A stretch of DNA of 53,597 nt from Phenylobacterium sp. (lineage in GTDB: Bacteria > Pseudomonadota > Alphaproteobacteria > Caulobacterales > Caulobacteraceae), in assembly GCA_018001015.1 (NCBI GenBank), contig JAGNIV010000024.1, positions 1-53,597 of the forward strand. Direction: 5' to 3'. The first letter of the stretch is position 1, and each line of letters begins with the position of its first letter. Shown one piece after another: positions 8,229 to 17,200 of this stretch. The notes beneath the pieces are model-generated. The model was not told the DNA's origin and made no database searches. It worked only from the letters and a program-made list of their open reading frames with translations. A program made the position numbers and the translations under genes.

Positions 8229-8849
8229 CTACGCCGCCTGGAAGAGGCCCATCTCCTCCGCCATCGCGCGGGCGACGTGGGGCCGGGCGGTGACGCGGGC
8301 ATGGTAGGCGGCCAGGTTGGGCCAGGCTTTCAGGTCGATGCCGACGAACTGGGCCCAGTTGAGCACGGCGGTGAGGTAGGCGTCGGCGACGCTGAAGCGG
8401 TCCAACAGGTACTCGCGGCCCGACAGATGGGCGTCGAGATAGGCCAGCCGCGGGGGCGCGGCCTCGCGGGCATAGGTCTTGGCGCCGTCATTGGCCTTGG
8501 GGCTCAGCAGCGGCGTGAACACCGTCTTGTGCAGCTCCGAGCCGATGAAGCTGAGCCACTGGGCCAGACGCGAACGCTCGATGCCCGACGCCGGAGCCAG
8601 GTTGGCCGCCGGGAAATGGTCGGCGATGAAGGGCAGGATGGCGGCGTTCTCGGTGAGGATGTCCCCGGCCGGCGTGCGCAGAGCCGGAACCATGCCCTTG
8701 GGATTGATGGCGCGGTAGTCGGCGCCGTCGGCGGTCTTCTGGGTCTTGGTGTCCACCCGCTGGAGGGTGACCTCGGCCTCGGCGCCGGCCTCATAGACGG
8801 CGATGCGTGAGGCCAGGGAGCAGGCGAGGGGCGAGAAATACAGGTCCAT
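8229..8849 (-). CDS. Glutathione S-transferase family protein
   Basis: A 206-residue two-domain GST. The N-terminal thioredoxin-like domain starts MDLYFSPLACSLASRIAV, with a Ser/Cys pair in the GSH-activating region typical of bacterial beta-class enzymes, followed by the cis-Pro loop GMVPALRTPAG and TENAAILPFIAD (the glutamate-binding Glu-Asn pair). The C-terminal helical domain includes the N-capping FSVADAYL. The start has GGAGG five bases upstream. It is divergent from a TetR-type regulator and its promoter overlaps an operator-like palindrome, so induction by a toxic compound through that regulator is a reasonable inference. Confidence 0.92.
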   Translation of the reverse strand: MDLYFSPLACSLASRIAVYEAGAEAEVTLQRVDTKTQKTADGADYRAINPKGMVPALRTPAGDILTENAAILPFIADHFPAANLAPASGIERSRLAQWLSFIGSELHKTVFTPLLSPKANDGAKTYAREAAPPRLAYLDAHLSGREYLLDRFSVADAYLTAVLNWAQFVGIDLKAWPNLAAYHARVTARPHVARAMAEEMGLFQAA

Positions 8850-8875
8850 GACGTCCTCCGGTCGGTTGATTTACA

Positions 8876-8919
8876 TACCGTCCGATACAAAATAATAGGC
8901 GTCAATGATTTTGTGCAAA
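8876..8919 (-). promoter_or_regulatory. gst promoter with overlapping operator-like palindrome
   Basis: On the minus strand a -35 TTTGCA (8914-8919) and -10 TATTAT (8892-8897) are spaced 16 bp. Transcription would start near 8885, inside an imperfect palindrome (TACCG-TC-CGATA, 8876-8887, one mismatch). This is classic repressor geometry, and the divergent TetR regulator is the obvious candidate. AT-rich composition stands out from the flanks. Confidence 0.5.
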
Positions 8920-9046
8920 CCAGTACGTATATGGCCTCGCGCGACAGGGGATATCCTCAACCACCGGCAGGTCGAAATAGCGGCTGGCGCCCGGCATTAA
9001 AGTCCTTAACGGTAGTAAATTAATCGCCTCAGGGATTTGATTCGAA

Positions 9047-9670
9047 GTGGTACAGATTGCGCCCCGTCCGCGCGGCCGTCCGCGCAGCTACGATCCCCAG
9101 GTGGCGCTGGATCAGGCGCGCGCCGCCTTCTGGAACACCGGATACGCGGCGACCTCCCTGGATGATCTCTCCGCCGCCACGGGCCTCAACCGGCCCAGCC
9201 TCTACGGGGCGTTCGGCGACAAGAAGGCCCTCTATATCCTGGCCCTGGAGAAGACGCGGGCCGAGATCGGCTCCAGCCTGGCCCAGGCCTTCGCGCCCGA
9301 GGACCATCTGCGCACGGCCCTGACCCGGGTCTATGAGGCGACGGCCGCCGTCTATATGCGCGGCGACGCCGGACCACGCGGTTGCTTCCTGATCGGCACG
9401 GCGGTGACCGAGGCGGTGGATGATCCGGATGTCCGCGCGGTCCTGGGCCTGGCCCTATCGGAGATCGACGCGGCCTTCGAGGCGCGGATTCGGCGCGCCA
9501 TGGAGGTCGGCAACCTGCCGGGCTCCAGTGACGCCGCCGGCATGGCGCGGGTGGCGACCGGGGTGCTGAACGGCATGGCGGTCCGCGCCCGGGCCGGAGG
9601 CGACCTGGCGACCCTGCGGGCCATGGGCGCCTCGGCTGTGGACCTGATCTGCGGACGGGCGGGGCGGTGA
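9047..9670 (+). CDS. TetR/AcrR-family transcriptional regulator
   Basis: A 207-residue repressor-like protein. Residues about 12-60 form the TetR HTH: YDPQVALDQARAAFWNTGY, then TSLDDLSAATGLNRPSLYGAFGDKKAL, in which TGLNRPSLYGAF is the recognition helix region. The rest is a helical ligand-binding domain of the group with the conserved GCFLIGTAVTEA (PF16925-like C-terminal domain from memory). A GTG start is used; an ATG-preceded alternative is not present. It is divergent from one gst and followed by another, so it probably governs a detoxification response. The ligand is unknown. Confidence 0.92.
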   Translation: MVQIAPRPRGRPRSYDPQVALDQARAAFWNTGYAATSLDDLSAATGLNRPSLYGAFGDKKALYILALEKTRAEIGSSLAQAFAPEDHLRTALTRVYEATAAVYMRGDAGPRGCFLIGTAVTEAVDDPDVRAVLGLALSEIDAAFEARIRRAMEVGNLPGSSDAAGMARVATGVLNGMAVRARAGGDLATLRAMGASAVDLICGRAGR

Positions 9671-9763
9671 GCGGGGAGAGCTCTGGCCTCGCTTGCCGAG
9701 CGCCACTATGACTGCGCCCGACCGCGCGCCCGCTTCGAAGAGGCGCGCAAGACAGGAAACACC

Positions 9764-10408
9764 ATGAAGCTCTATTCCGCCGAACTCTCCCCCTTCGCAG
9801 CCCGCCCGCGCGTGGCGATCTACGCCAAGACCCTGCCCGTGGAGATCCTGGCGCACCCGGCCGACCTGAAGAGCCCGGAATATCTGGCGATCAATCCGAT
9901 GGGCAAGCTGCCGGCCCTGGTGCTGGACGACGGCACAGTGATCCCGGAGAGCGACACCATCGTCGAATACCTGGCCGACGCCTTCCCGGACGCCAAGCTG
10001 CGGCCCGCCAAGCCCGTTGATATCGCGCGCGGGCGGCTGATCGCCCGGGTGGCCGAGCTCTATGTGATGGCCTCGGGCGGCGCGCTGTTTGGCCAGATGA
10101 ACCCCGCCACCCGCGACGCCGCGGTGGTGGAGGACGCCTTCGTCAAGCTGGAGAGCGGCCTGGAGCACCTGAACGTCTTCATGACCGACGACACCTATGC
10201 GGTAGGCGACACCATCACCACCGCCGACTGCGCCCTGGTCCCCGTGCTGATGTTCGTCGGCGTGTTCGGCATGGTGTTCGGCAAGGGCGACCTGCTGGCC
10301 AAGCACGGCAAGGTCGCCGCCTATTGGGGCCGGGTGCAGAAGGAGCCGGGCGCCGCCAAGGTGCTGGCCGAGATGCAGGCCGCCCTGGCGGCCCGCCGCG
10401 CGGGCTGA
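9764..10408 (+). CDS. Glutathione S-transferase family protein
   Basis: A 214-residue GST, distinct from the one at 8229. The N-terminal domain begins MKLYSAELSPFAARPRVAI, with Ser/Pro-Phe in place of the usual CPF active-site group, then the cis-Pro GKLPALVLDDG and PESDTIVEYLAD. The C-terminal domain includes TITTADCALVPVLMF (the N-capping box). ACAGGAAAC precedes ATG 9764. It lies 93 bp downstream of the TetR gene on the same strand, possibly co-transcribed, and is followed directly by a strong terminator. The substrate is unknown. Confidence 0.92.
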   Translation: MKLYSAELSPFAARPRVAIYAKTLPVEILAHPADLKSPEYLAINPMGKLPALVLDDGTVIPESDTIVEYLADAFPDAKLRPAKPVDIARGRLIARVAELYVMASGGALFGQMNPATRDAAVVEDAFVKLESGLEHLNVFMTDDTYAVGDTITTADCALVPVLMFVGVFGMVFGKGDLLAKHGKVAAYWGRVQKEPGAAKVLAEMQAALAARRAG

Positions 10409-10420
10409 TCGCCATCGTCC

Positions 10421-10455
10421 CTGCCTGGCCAAGCTTTGGCCAGGCAGGTTGTTTC
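10421..10455 (+). terminator. Intrinsic terminator after the gst gene
   Basis: CCTGCCTGGCCAA (10421-10433) pairs perfectly with TTGGCCAGGCAGG (10437-10449) across a 3-nt loop, and TTGTTT follows. The 13-bp uninterrupted stem plus T-rich tail is a strong Rho-independent terminator. Confidence 0.9.
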
Positions 10456-10525
10456 AGGGCGCCGGCCTCTGTAGGTTGCCGCCCTTCATTCAAATGCCCC
10501 AGCGCCGTAAGGACACGCTCCCCCT

Positions 10526-12811
10526 ATGAGCGACGAAAAACGCACCTTCACCGACGAGGAAGCCCTCAGCTTCCACCGGGATCCGACGCCCGGCAAGATC
10601 GCCATCATGCCCACCAAGCCGATGGCGACGCAGCGCGACCTCAGCCTGGCCTATTCGCCTGGGGTGGCGGTGCCGGTCCTGGCCATCGCCGAGAACCCGG
10701 AGCTGGCCTACGACTACACCTCGAAGGGCAACCTGGTGGCGGTGATCTCCAACGGCACGGCGATCCTGGGTCTCGGCAATCTGGGGGCCCTGGCCGCCAA
10801 GCCGGTGATGGAGGGCAAGAGCGTGCTCTTCAAGCGCTTCGCCGACGTCGATTCCATCGACATCGAGGTCTCGGCCACCGATCCCGATGAGATCATCACG
10901 GTGGTCAAGAACATCGGCGTGACCTTCGGCGGCATCAACCTGGAGGACATCAAGAGCCCCGAGTGTTTCCGCATCGAGACCGAGCTGCAGGAGCTGCTGG
11001 ACATTCCGGTGTTCCACGACGACCAGCACGGCACGGCGATCATCTCCTGCGCGGGCCTGATCAACGCCTGCCACATCACCGGCCGCGAGCTGAAGGACGT
11101 CAAGGTGGTGCTCTGCGGGGCCGGGGCGGCGGGGATCGCCAGCCTGGACCTGATGAAGGCCATGGGGGTGCGCAGCGAGAACTGCATCGCCGTCGACAAC
11201 ACCGGGGTGATCTATCGTGGCCGCACCGCGGGCATGAACCAGTGGAAATCGGCCCATGCGGTGGACACTGACGCCCGGACGCTCGCCGAGGCCCTGGTGG
11301 GCGCCGACGTCTTCCTGGGCCTGTCGGCCAAGGGTGTGCTGACCCAGGACATGATCATGAAGATGGCGCCCAATCCGCTGATCTTCGCCATGGCCAATCC
11401 CGATCCGGAGATCCTGCCGGAAGAGGTCCACGCCGTGCGGCCCGACGCCATCGTGGGCACCGGGCGCAGCGACTATCCCAACCAGGTCAACAACGTCCTG
11501 GGCTTCCCGTACATCTTCCGCGGCGCGCTGGACGTGCGCGCCCGCCGGGTGAACCTGGAGATGAAGATCGCCTGCGCCAACGCCCTGGCGCAGTTGGCCC
11601 GCGAGGACGTGCCTGACGAGGTGGCCGCGGCCTATCACGGCCAGCAGCTCAAGTTCGGCCCGCAGTACATCATCCCCTCGCCCTTCGACCCCCGGCTGAT
11701 CTGGTACATCCCGCCCTTCGTCGCCCAGGCGGCGATGGACTCCGGCGTGGCCCGCAAGCCCATCGAGGACATGGACGCCTACCGGGCTTCGCTGGCCCAG
11801 CGCCTAGACCCCACCGCGGCCTTCCTGCAGAAGCTGCAGGGCACGGTGCAGACGGCCCCCAAGAAGAAGATCGTCTTCGCCGAGGGCGAGGAGCCCAGCG
11901 TGATCCGCGCCGCCTATGCGTTCCAGAGCGCGGGCCTTGGCCAGGCGGTGCTGGTGGGCCGCGAGGACCTGGTGCTGGAGAACATGGTCGCCGCCGGCCT
12001 TGATCCCAAGGACAGCGGTCTGGAGATCATCAACGCCCGGCTGTCACACCGGAATCCGGAATATGTCGACTATCTCTACGGCCGGCTCGCCCGCCAGGGC
12101 TTCCTGAAGCGCGACGTCCAGCGGCTGATCAATCAGGACCGCAACTCCTTCGCCGCCTCCATGGTGGCGCTGGGCCACGCCGACGGCATGGTGACCGGGG
12201 TGACCCGATCCTATGATCAGGTGCTGGAGGAGGTGCTGCAGGTCATCGATCCGGCCCCCGACGGCCGGGTGATGGGCATGAGCGTGGTCCTGGCCAAGGG
12301 CCACACCCTGTTCATCGCCGACACCAATGTCACCGAGATGCCGGAGGCCGACGAACTGGTGGAGATCGCCCTGCAGGCGGCCCGGACGGTGAGCGTGCTG
12401 GGCTACACCCCGCGCGTGGCCTTCATGTCCTATTCCAGCTTCGGCAACCCCATGGGCCAGCGCAGCGAGAAGGTGCGCGACGCCGTGGCCATGCTCGACG
12501 AGATGGACGTGGACTTCGAATACGAAGGCGAGATGCCGCCGCAGCTGGCCCTGGATCCGGAGAAGCGGGTCAACTACCCGTTCATGCGCCTTACCGGCCC
12601 GGCCAATGTGCTGATCATGCCGGCCATCCACTCGGCCGCCATCTCCACCCAGCTAGTGCAGACGGTGGGCGGCGCCACGGTGATCGGGCCCCTGCTGCTG
12701 GGCCTGTCGCGGTCGGTGCAGATCTGCCCGCTCTCGGCCTCGGTCAGCCGCATCCTGCAGATGGCCACCGTGGCCGCCTACGAGCAGGACCTGGCGGAGG
12801 CTCTGACCTGA
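10526..12811 (+). CDS. maeB: NADP-dependent malic enzyme with phosphotransacetylase-like domain
   Basis: Oxidative decarboxylation of malate to pyruvate with NADPH production, linking the TCA cycle to gluconeogenesis. The 761-residue product is the long MaeB form. Residues 1-430 are the malic enzyme, with the malate-binding YSPGVAVPVLAI, the metal/substrate region VFHDDQHGTAI and the Rossmann VVLCGAGAAGIASLDLM. Residues ~440-760 are a phosphotransacetylase-like domain (IVFAEGEEPSVIRAAYAF, ending GPLLLGLSRSVQICPLSASV) that in MaeB proteins is thought to sense acetyl-CoA. Start ATG 10526 gives the usual N-terminus. It is monocistronic, with a terminator upstream. Confidence 0.96.
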   Translation: MSDEKRTFTDEEALSFHRDPTPGKIAIMPTKPMATQRDLSLAYSPGVAVPVLAIAENPELAYDYTSKGNLVAVISNGTAILGLGNLGALAAKPVMEGKSVLFKRFADVDSIDIEVSATDPDEIITVVKNIGVTFGGINLEDIKSPECFRIETELQELLDIPVFHDDQHGTAIISCAGLINACHITGRELKDVKVVLCGAGAAGIASLDLMKAMGVRSENCIAVDNTGVIYRGRTAGMNQWKSAHAVDTDARTLAEALVGADVFLGLSAKGVLTQDMIMKMAPNPLIFAMANPDPEILPEEVHAVRPDAIVGTGRSDYPNQVNNVLGFPYIFRGALDVRARRVNLEMKIACANALAQLAREDVPDEVAAAYHGQQLKFGPQYIIPSPFDPRLIWYIPPFVAQAAMDSGVARKPIEDMDAYRASLAQRLDPTAAFLQKLQGTVQTAPKKKIVFAEGEEPSVIRAAYAFQSAGLGQAVLVGREDLVLENMVAAGLDPKDSGLEIINARLSHRNPEYVDYLYGRLARQGFLKRDVQRLINQDRNSFAASMVALGHADGMVTGVTRSYDQVLEEVLQVIDPAPDGRVMGMSVVLAKGHTLFIADTNVTEMPEADELVEIALQAARTVSVLGYTPRVAFMSYSSFGNPMGQRSEKVRDAVAMLDEMDVDFEYEGEMPPQLALDPEKRVNYPFMRLTGPANVLIMPAIHSAAISTQLVQTVGGATVIGPLLLGLSRSVQICPLSASVSRILQMATVAAYEQDLAEALT

Positions 12812-12905
12812 TGCGTCGGGCCGGCCTCACGAACTAAGCGGGTCGCGCACCGTTGCGGTGGGGCGGCGATCCGTCGTCCCCACCTTCCCAGACACGGAGC
12901 GCGCC

Positions 12906-14207
12906 ATGGCCGGTACGATCGGCATCGATTTCGGGACCACCAACACGGTGGTGGCCCTGGCCGGCGGGCAGGGCCCCGCGTCCCTGGTCAACTTTCCGGC
13001 GCCGGAGGGCGAGCTGTTCGCCTTCCGCTCGGCGATCAGCTTCCACGCGCCGCCCGATCGGCCCAACGACCGCACCGTGGAGGCCGGGCCCTGGGCCATC
13101 GACGCCTATGTCGAAGACCCCCTGGAGACCCGCTTCATCCAGTCGTTCAAGAGCTTCGCGGCCTCGGAGAGCTTCACCGAGACCCAGATCCTCGGACGGC
13201 GCTATCAGTTCGAGGACCTGCTTTCGGCCTTCCTGCTGAAGATGCGCGACCATGCCGGCGCAGGCCTCTCGGAGTTGCCCGACCGGGTGATCGTCGGGCG
13301 GCCGGTGACCTTCGCCGGTGGCGCCCCCAATCCGGAACTGGCCCTGCGCCGCTATGAGACGGCCTTCGCGCGGCTGGGGTTCAAGGAAATCCTCTATGCC
13401 TACGAGCCGGTGGGAGCGGCGTTCTTCTTCGCCCGCGAACTGAAGGAGGACGCCACGGTCCTGGTGGGCGACTTCGGCGGCGGCACCAGCGACTTCTCGA
13501 TCATCCGGTTCTCAAGGCAGGACGGCGAGATCGCCTCGACGCCGCTGGGGCGGTCAGGGGTGGGCGTGGCCGGCGACGCCTTCGACTACCGGATCATCGA
13601 CCACCTGGTGTCGCCGGAGCTGGGCAAGGGGTCGAGCTACAAGTCCTTCGGCAAGATACTGCCGGTCCCCAACCGCTACTATTCCACCTTCGCCCGTTGG
13701 GACCAGCTGGCCCTGATGCGGGCCAGCCGCGACATGCGCGAGATCCGCAAGCTGGTGCGCGAGGCTGTGGAGCCCGACAAGATCGCCCGGCTGGTGGAGA
13801 CCCTGGACGAAAACTACGGCTACCTGCTGTACCGCTCGGTGAGCCGGCTGAAGGAGACCCTGTCGCGGGACGCGAGCGCCGAATTCCGCTTCGCGGCCGG
13901 CAGCATCGAGATCGTGCGCGACGTGGCGCGCTCCGAGTTCGAGGGCTGGATCTCGCCGGAACTGCGCCTGATCGAGACCGCTGTCGACGAGGCCCTGGCC
14001 GAGGCGGGCCTCAAGCCGGACCAGATCGACCGCATCTTCCTCACCGGCGGCTCGTCCCTGGTGCCGGCGGTGCGCGCCATCTTCCACCGCCGGTTCGACT
14101 CCGACCGCATCGAGAGCGGCAGCGAACTGGAGTCCATCGCCTCGGGCCTGGCCCTGATGGGCCGGGAGCGGGACCTGGACCGCTGGTGCCGCCGCGCGGA
14201 GCTCTGA
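12906..14207 (+). CDS. Hsp70-family (YegD-like) putative chaperone ATPase
   Basis: Actin/Hsp70-fold ATPase of 433 residues. Visible elements are phosphate-1 GIDFGTTNTVVAL at the extreme N-terminus, phosphate-2 VLVGDFGGGTSDFSII, connect-1 around AYEPVGAAFFFAREL, and adenosine-binding FLTGGSSLVPAVR. It ends soon after the nucleotide-binding fold and lacks the DnaK substrate-binding and lid domains, as in E. coli YegD. ATG 12906 is chosen because GGAG lies six bases upstream and the phosphate loop must be near the start. It is convergent with gdhZ, with 2 bp between stops. The client or partner is unknown. Confidence 0.88.
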   Translation: MAGTIGIDFGTTNTVVALAGGQGPASLVNFPAPEGELFAFRSAISFHAPPDRPNDRTVEAGPWAIDAYVEDPLETRFIQSFKSFAASESFTETQILGRRYQFEDLLSAFLLKMRDHAGAGLSELPDRVIVGRPVTFAGGAPNPELALRRYETAFARLGFKEILYAYEPVGAAFFFARELKEDATVLVGDFGGGTSDFSIIRFSRQDGEIASTPLGRSGVGVAGDAFDYRIIDHLVSPELGKGSSYKSFGKILPVPNRYYSTFARWDQLALMRASRDMREIRKLVREAVEPDKIARLVETLDENYGYLLYRSVSRLKETLSRDASAEFRFAAGSIEIVRDVARSEFEGWISPELRLIETAVDEALAEAGLKPDQIDRIFLTGGSSLVPAVRAIFHRRFDSDRIESGSELESIASGLALMGRERDLDRWCRRAEL

Positions 14208-14209
14208 AC

Positions 14210-17200
14210 CTAGCCCTTCTTGGCCACCCTGGCGCTGGCGGCCAGTTCACGCAGGGCGGCGCTGGCGATGGTGAGCTTGGCGAAGGTCCAACCGCCGCCG
14301 GCCGCCTCGATCTCCTCGATCGACTTGCGGGCCGCCTCGGCGGCGGCGTGTCGCAGGGCGGTCCAGGAGGCCACGGCCCTCTGGGCGGACTCTTGCGTCT
14401 CTCCGGCCTGGGGGCTGGCGGCGAAGGCCATGATCGAGCGGGTGAGGGTCGCCTGCTCGGCCAGCAGATCCCCCAGCAGGCGGCGGACCGCGGTGCGCTC
14501 GAAGGCGTCCCCGGCCGTGAAACCGCCGGCCGCCACCCGCAGGCGGTCGAAGGCGAAGGCCGCGCCGGTCTGGTGATAGAGCCTGGCCACATTGGGCAGG
14601 GCCCAGGAGGAGGCCTCGGCCAGGTCCACCAGATCGACCGCGGTGGTCAGAGGCTGAAGATTGGCCACCTGGGCGGCCAGGGCCTCGGGCGCCCCGGCCT
14701 CTACCAGCCTGTCGATCTGCTCCCGGGTGCGGGCCTGCTCGACCTCCGACAGCACGTCGGGGCCAAGCTTTCGCAGGATCGCGGTGCCCGGCCCGTAGCG
14801 CTTGATAAGTTCGGCCACGCCGGCGCCGGTGCGGCCCGCCCGGCGGGCCAGCCAGAAGGTCTCGCCGCGCAGGGTGTAGGCCAGGCGGCGGAACAGAGCC
14901 ATCTGGCCGGCGGCCGGGGCCTGACCGGGGATGGCGGGGTCGAGGCCGGCGACGGTGTCCCACAGGGCCGGCAGGCCCAGCACGGCCTTGGCCGCCTCGT
15001 AGCCGGCGACGAAGGCGTGGGTGTCACAGGAGGCCGCCGCCATCAGGCGTGAGGGGAAGCTTGGCCCGCAGCGATTGACCACGTCATTGGCCACCACGGT
15101 GGCGATGATCTCGCGGCGCAGGCGGTGGCGGCGCAGGGCCTCGTCGTACTTGCGCAGCGCCTTGGGGAAATAGCCCTCCAGCACCGCCGCGAAGTGCGGA
15201 TCGTCGGGGGCGCGGGAGGCGACGATGTCGTGGGACAGCTCCAGCTTGCCATAGGCCAGCAGGACGGCTTCCTCCGGCCGTGTCATGCCCAGCCCGGCGT
15301 CGGCTCTTGCGGTGATGAGCTTGGTGTCCGGCAGACCCTCGACTGCTCGATCCAGCCGGCCTTCACGTTCCAGCCGGCTCATGAACTGGGCGTGGGGCTC
15401 AAGCTCGCCGCTCGAGTCCAGGTCCATCAGCGAGAGGGCCAGGGTCTGACCGTAGTTGTGGGCGAGGACGTGGGCGGCGACGTCATCGGTCATCGACTTT
15501 AGCAGCCTGTCGCGCTTGGCTCGGTTGAGCACGCCGGTCCTTTCCAGGATGCCGGTGGCGATCTTGATGTTGACCTCGTGGTCGGAGCTGTCGACCCCGG
15601 CGGAGTTGTCGATGGCGTCGGTGTTGATCTTGCCGCCCGAGAGCGCGAACTCGATGCGGCCGGCCTGGGTGAGGCCCAGATTGGCGCCCTCGCCCACCAC
15701 CTTGACCCGCAGATCCGACCCGTTGACCCGCAGGGCGTCGTTGGTCTTGTCGCCCACCTCCAGATGGCCCTCGGTCTGAGCCTTCACATAGGTGCCGATG
15801 CCGCCGAGATAGAGCAGCTCCGCCGGCGCCTTGAGGATGGCCGAGAGCAGTTCGGCGGGCGTCGCGGTCTCGGCCGTGATCTCCAGCATGGCGCGCACCT
15901 CGCGCGAGAGCGGGATGGACTTCAGGGTTCGCGGGAACACCCCGCCGCCCTGGGAGATCAGCTTGCGGTCATAGTCGTCCCACGACGAGCGCGGCAGCTC
16001 GAACAGGCGGGCCCGTTCGGCATAGCTCCTGGCGGGGTCCGGATCGGGGTCGAGGAAGATGTGGCGATGATCGAAGGCCGCCTGCAGCCGGATCACCGGC
16101 GACAGCAGCATGCCGTTGCCGAACACGTCGCCCGACATGTCGCCCACCCCGACCACGGTGAAGGGCTCACTCTGGATGTCCTTGCCCAGTTCGCGGAAGT
16201 GGCGCTTCACCGCCTCCCAGGCGCCGCGGGCGGTGATGCCCATGACCTTGTGGTCGTAGCCGGCCGAGCCGCCCGAGGCGAAGGCGTCCCCCAGCCAGAA
16301 GCCGTAGGACTCGGCGATACCGTTGGCGATGTCCGAGAAGGTGGCGGTGCCCTTGTCGGCGGCGACCACCAGATAGGGATCGTCGGCGTCGTGAACCACG
16401 ACGTTCTCGGGATGGATGACCTTGCCGTCCGGGGTCAGGTTGTCGGTGATGTCCAGCAGGCCCTGCAGGAAGGTCGTGTAGGCGCGGATCCCCTCGGCCC
16501 GGATGGCTTCCGCCGTGCCGCCCTTGGGCAGCTGCTTGGGATAGAAGCCGCCCTTGGAGCCGACCGGGACGATGACCGCGTTCTTGGTGTTCTGCGCCTT
16601 GGCCAGCGCCAGGACCTCGGTGCGGAAGTCGTCGCGCCGGTCGCTCCAGCGCAGGCCGCCGCGCGCCACGGGCCCGAAGCGCAGGTGGACGCCCTCAACG
16701 TGGGTCGCCCAGACGAAGATCTCCCGGAACGGCTTGGGCAGGGGCAGGTCGGCCAGCTCGCCGGAGGCCACCTTGAAACTGATATAGGGTTTGAACGCGC
16801 CGTCGGGACCCGGCTGATAGTAGTTGGTGCGCTTGATGGCGCCCACCAGCAGGGCCAGGCGGCGCAGCACCCGATCATCGTCCAGGCTCTCGACGAGCTG
16901 CAGGGCCTCGACAATCTCGTCCATCACGGCCACGGCCTGGGTGTGGCGGGCCGCCAGGCTGGCGTTGATGGCCGGATGGAACTTGGTGCGGAACAGATCC
17001 AGGATCAGCCGCGCGACGCCGGGGTGGTTGGACAGCGCCTCTTCCTGCACACGCTGGCTGGGGTCGAGACCCGACTGCTGGCGGTGACGGGCCAGCGCCC
17101 GGATCAGGGCCGCGTCCCGCCAGGTGATGGACAGTTCGAGCACCAGGCGGTTGAAGCCGTCGTTCTCGGTCCTGCCGCTCCAGACCGCCACGAAGGCGTA

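Noticed and set aside
8997-9023. Three TTAA repeats upstream of the TetR gene, suggestive of a CtrA box
   Set aside because: Spacings are 5 and 10 bases, not the 7 of the TTAA-N7-TTAA CtrA site.
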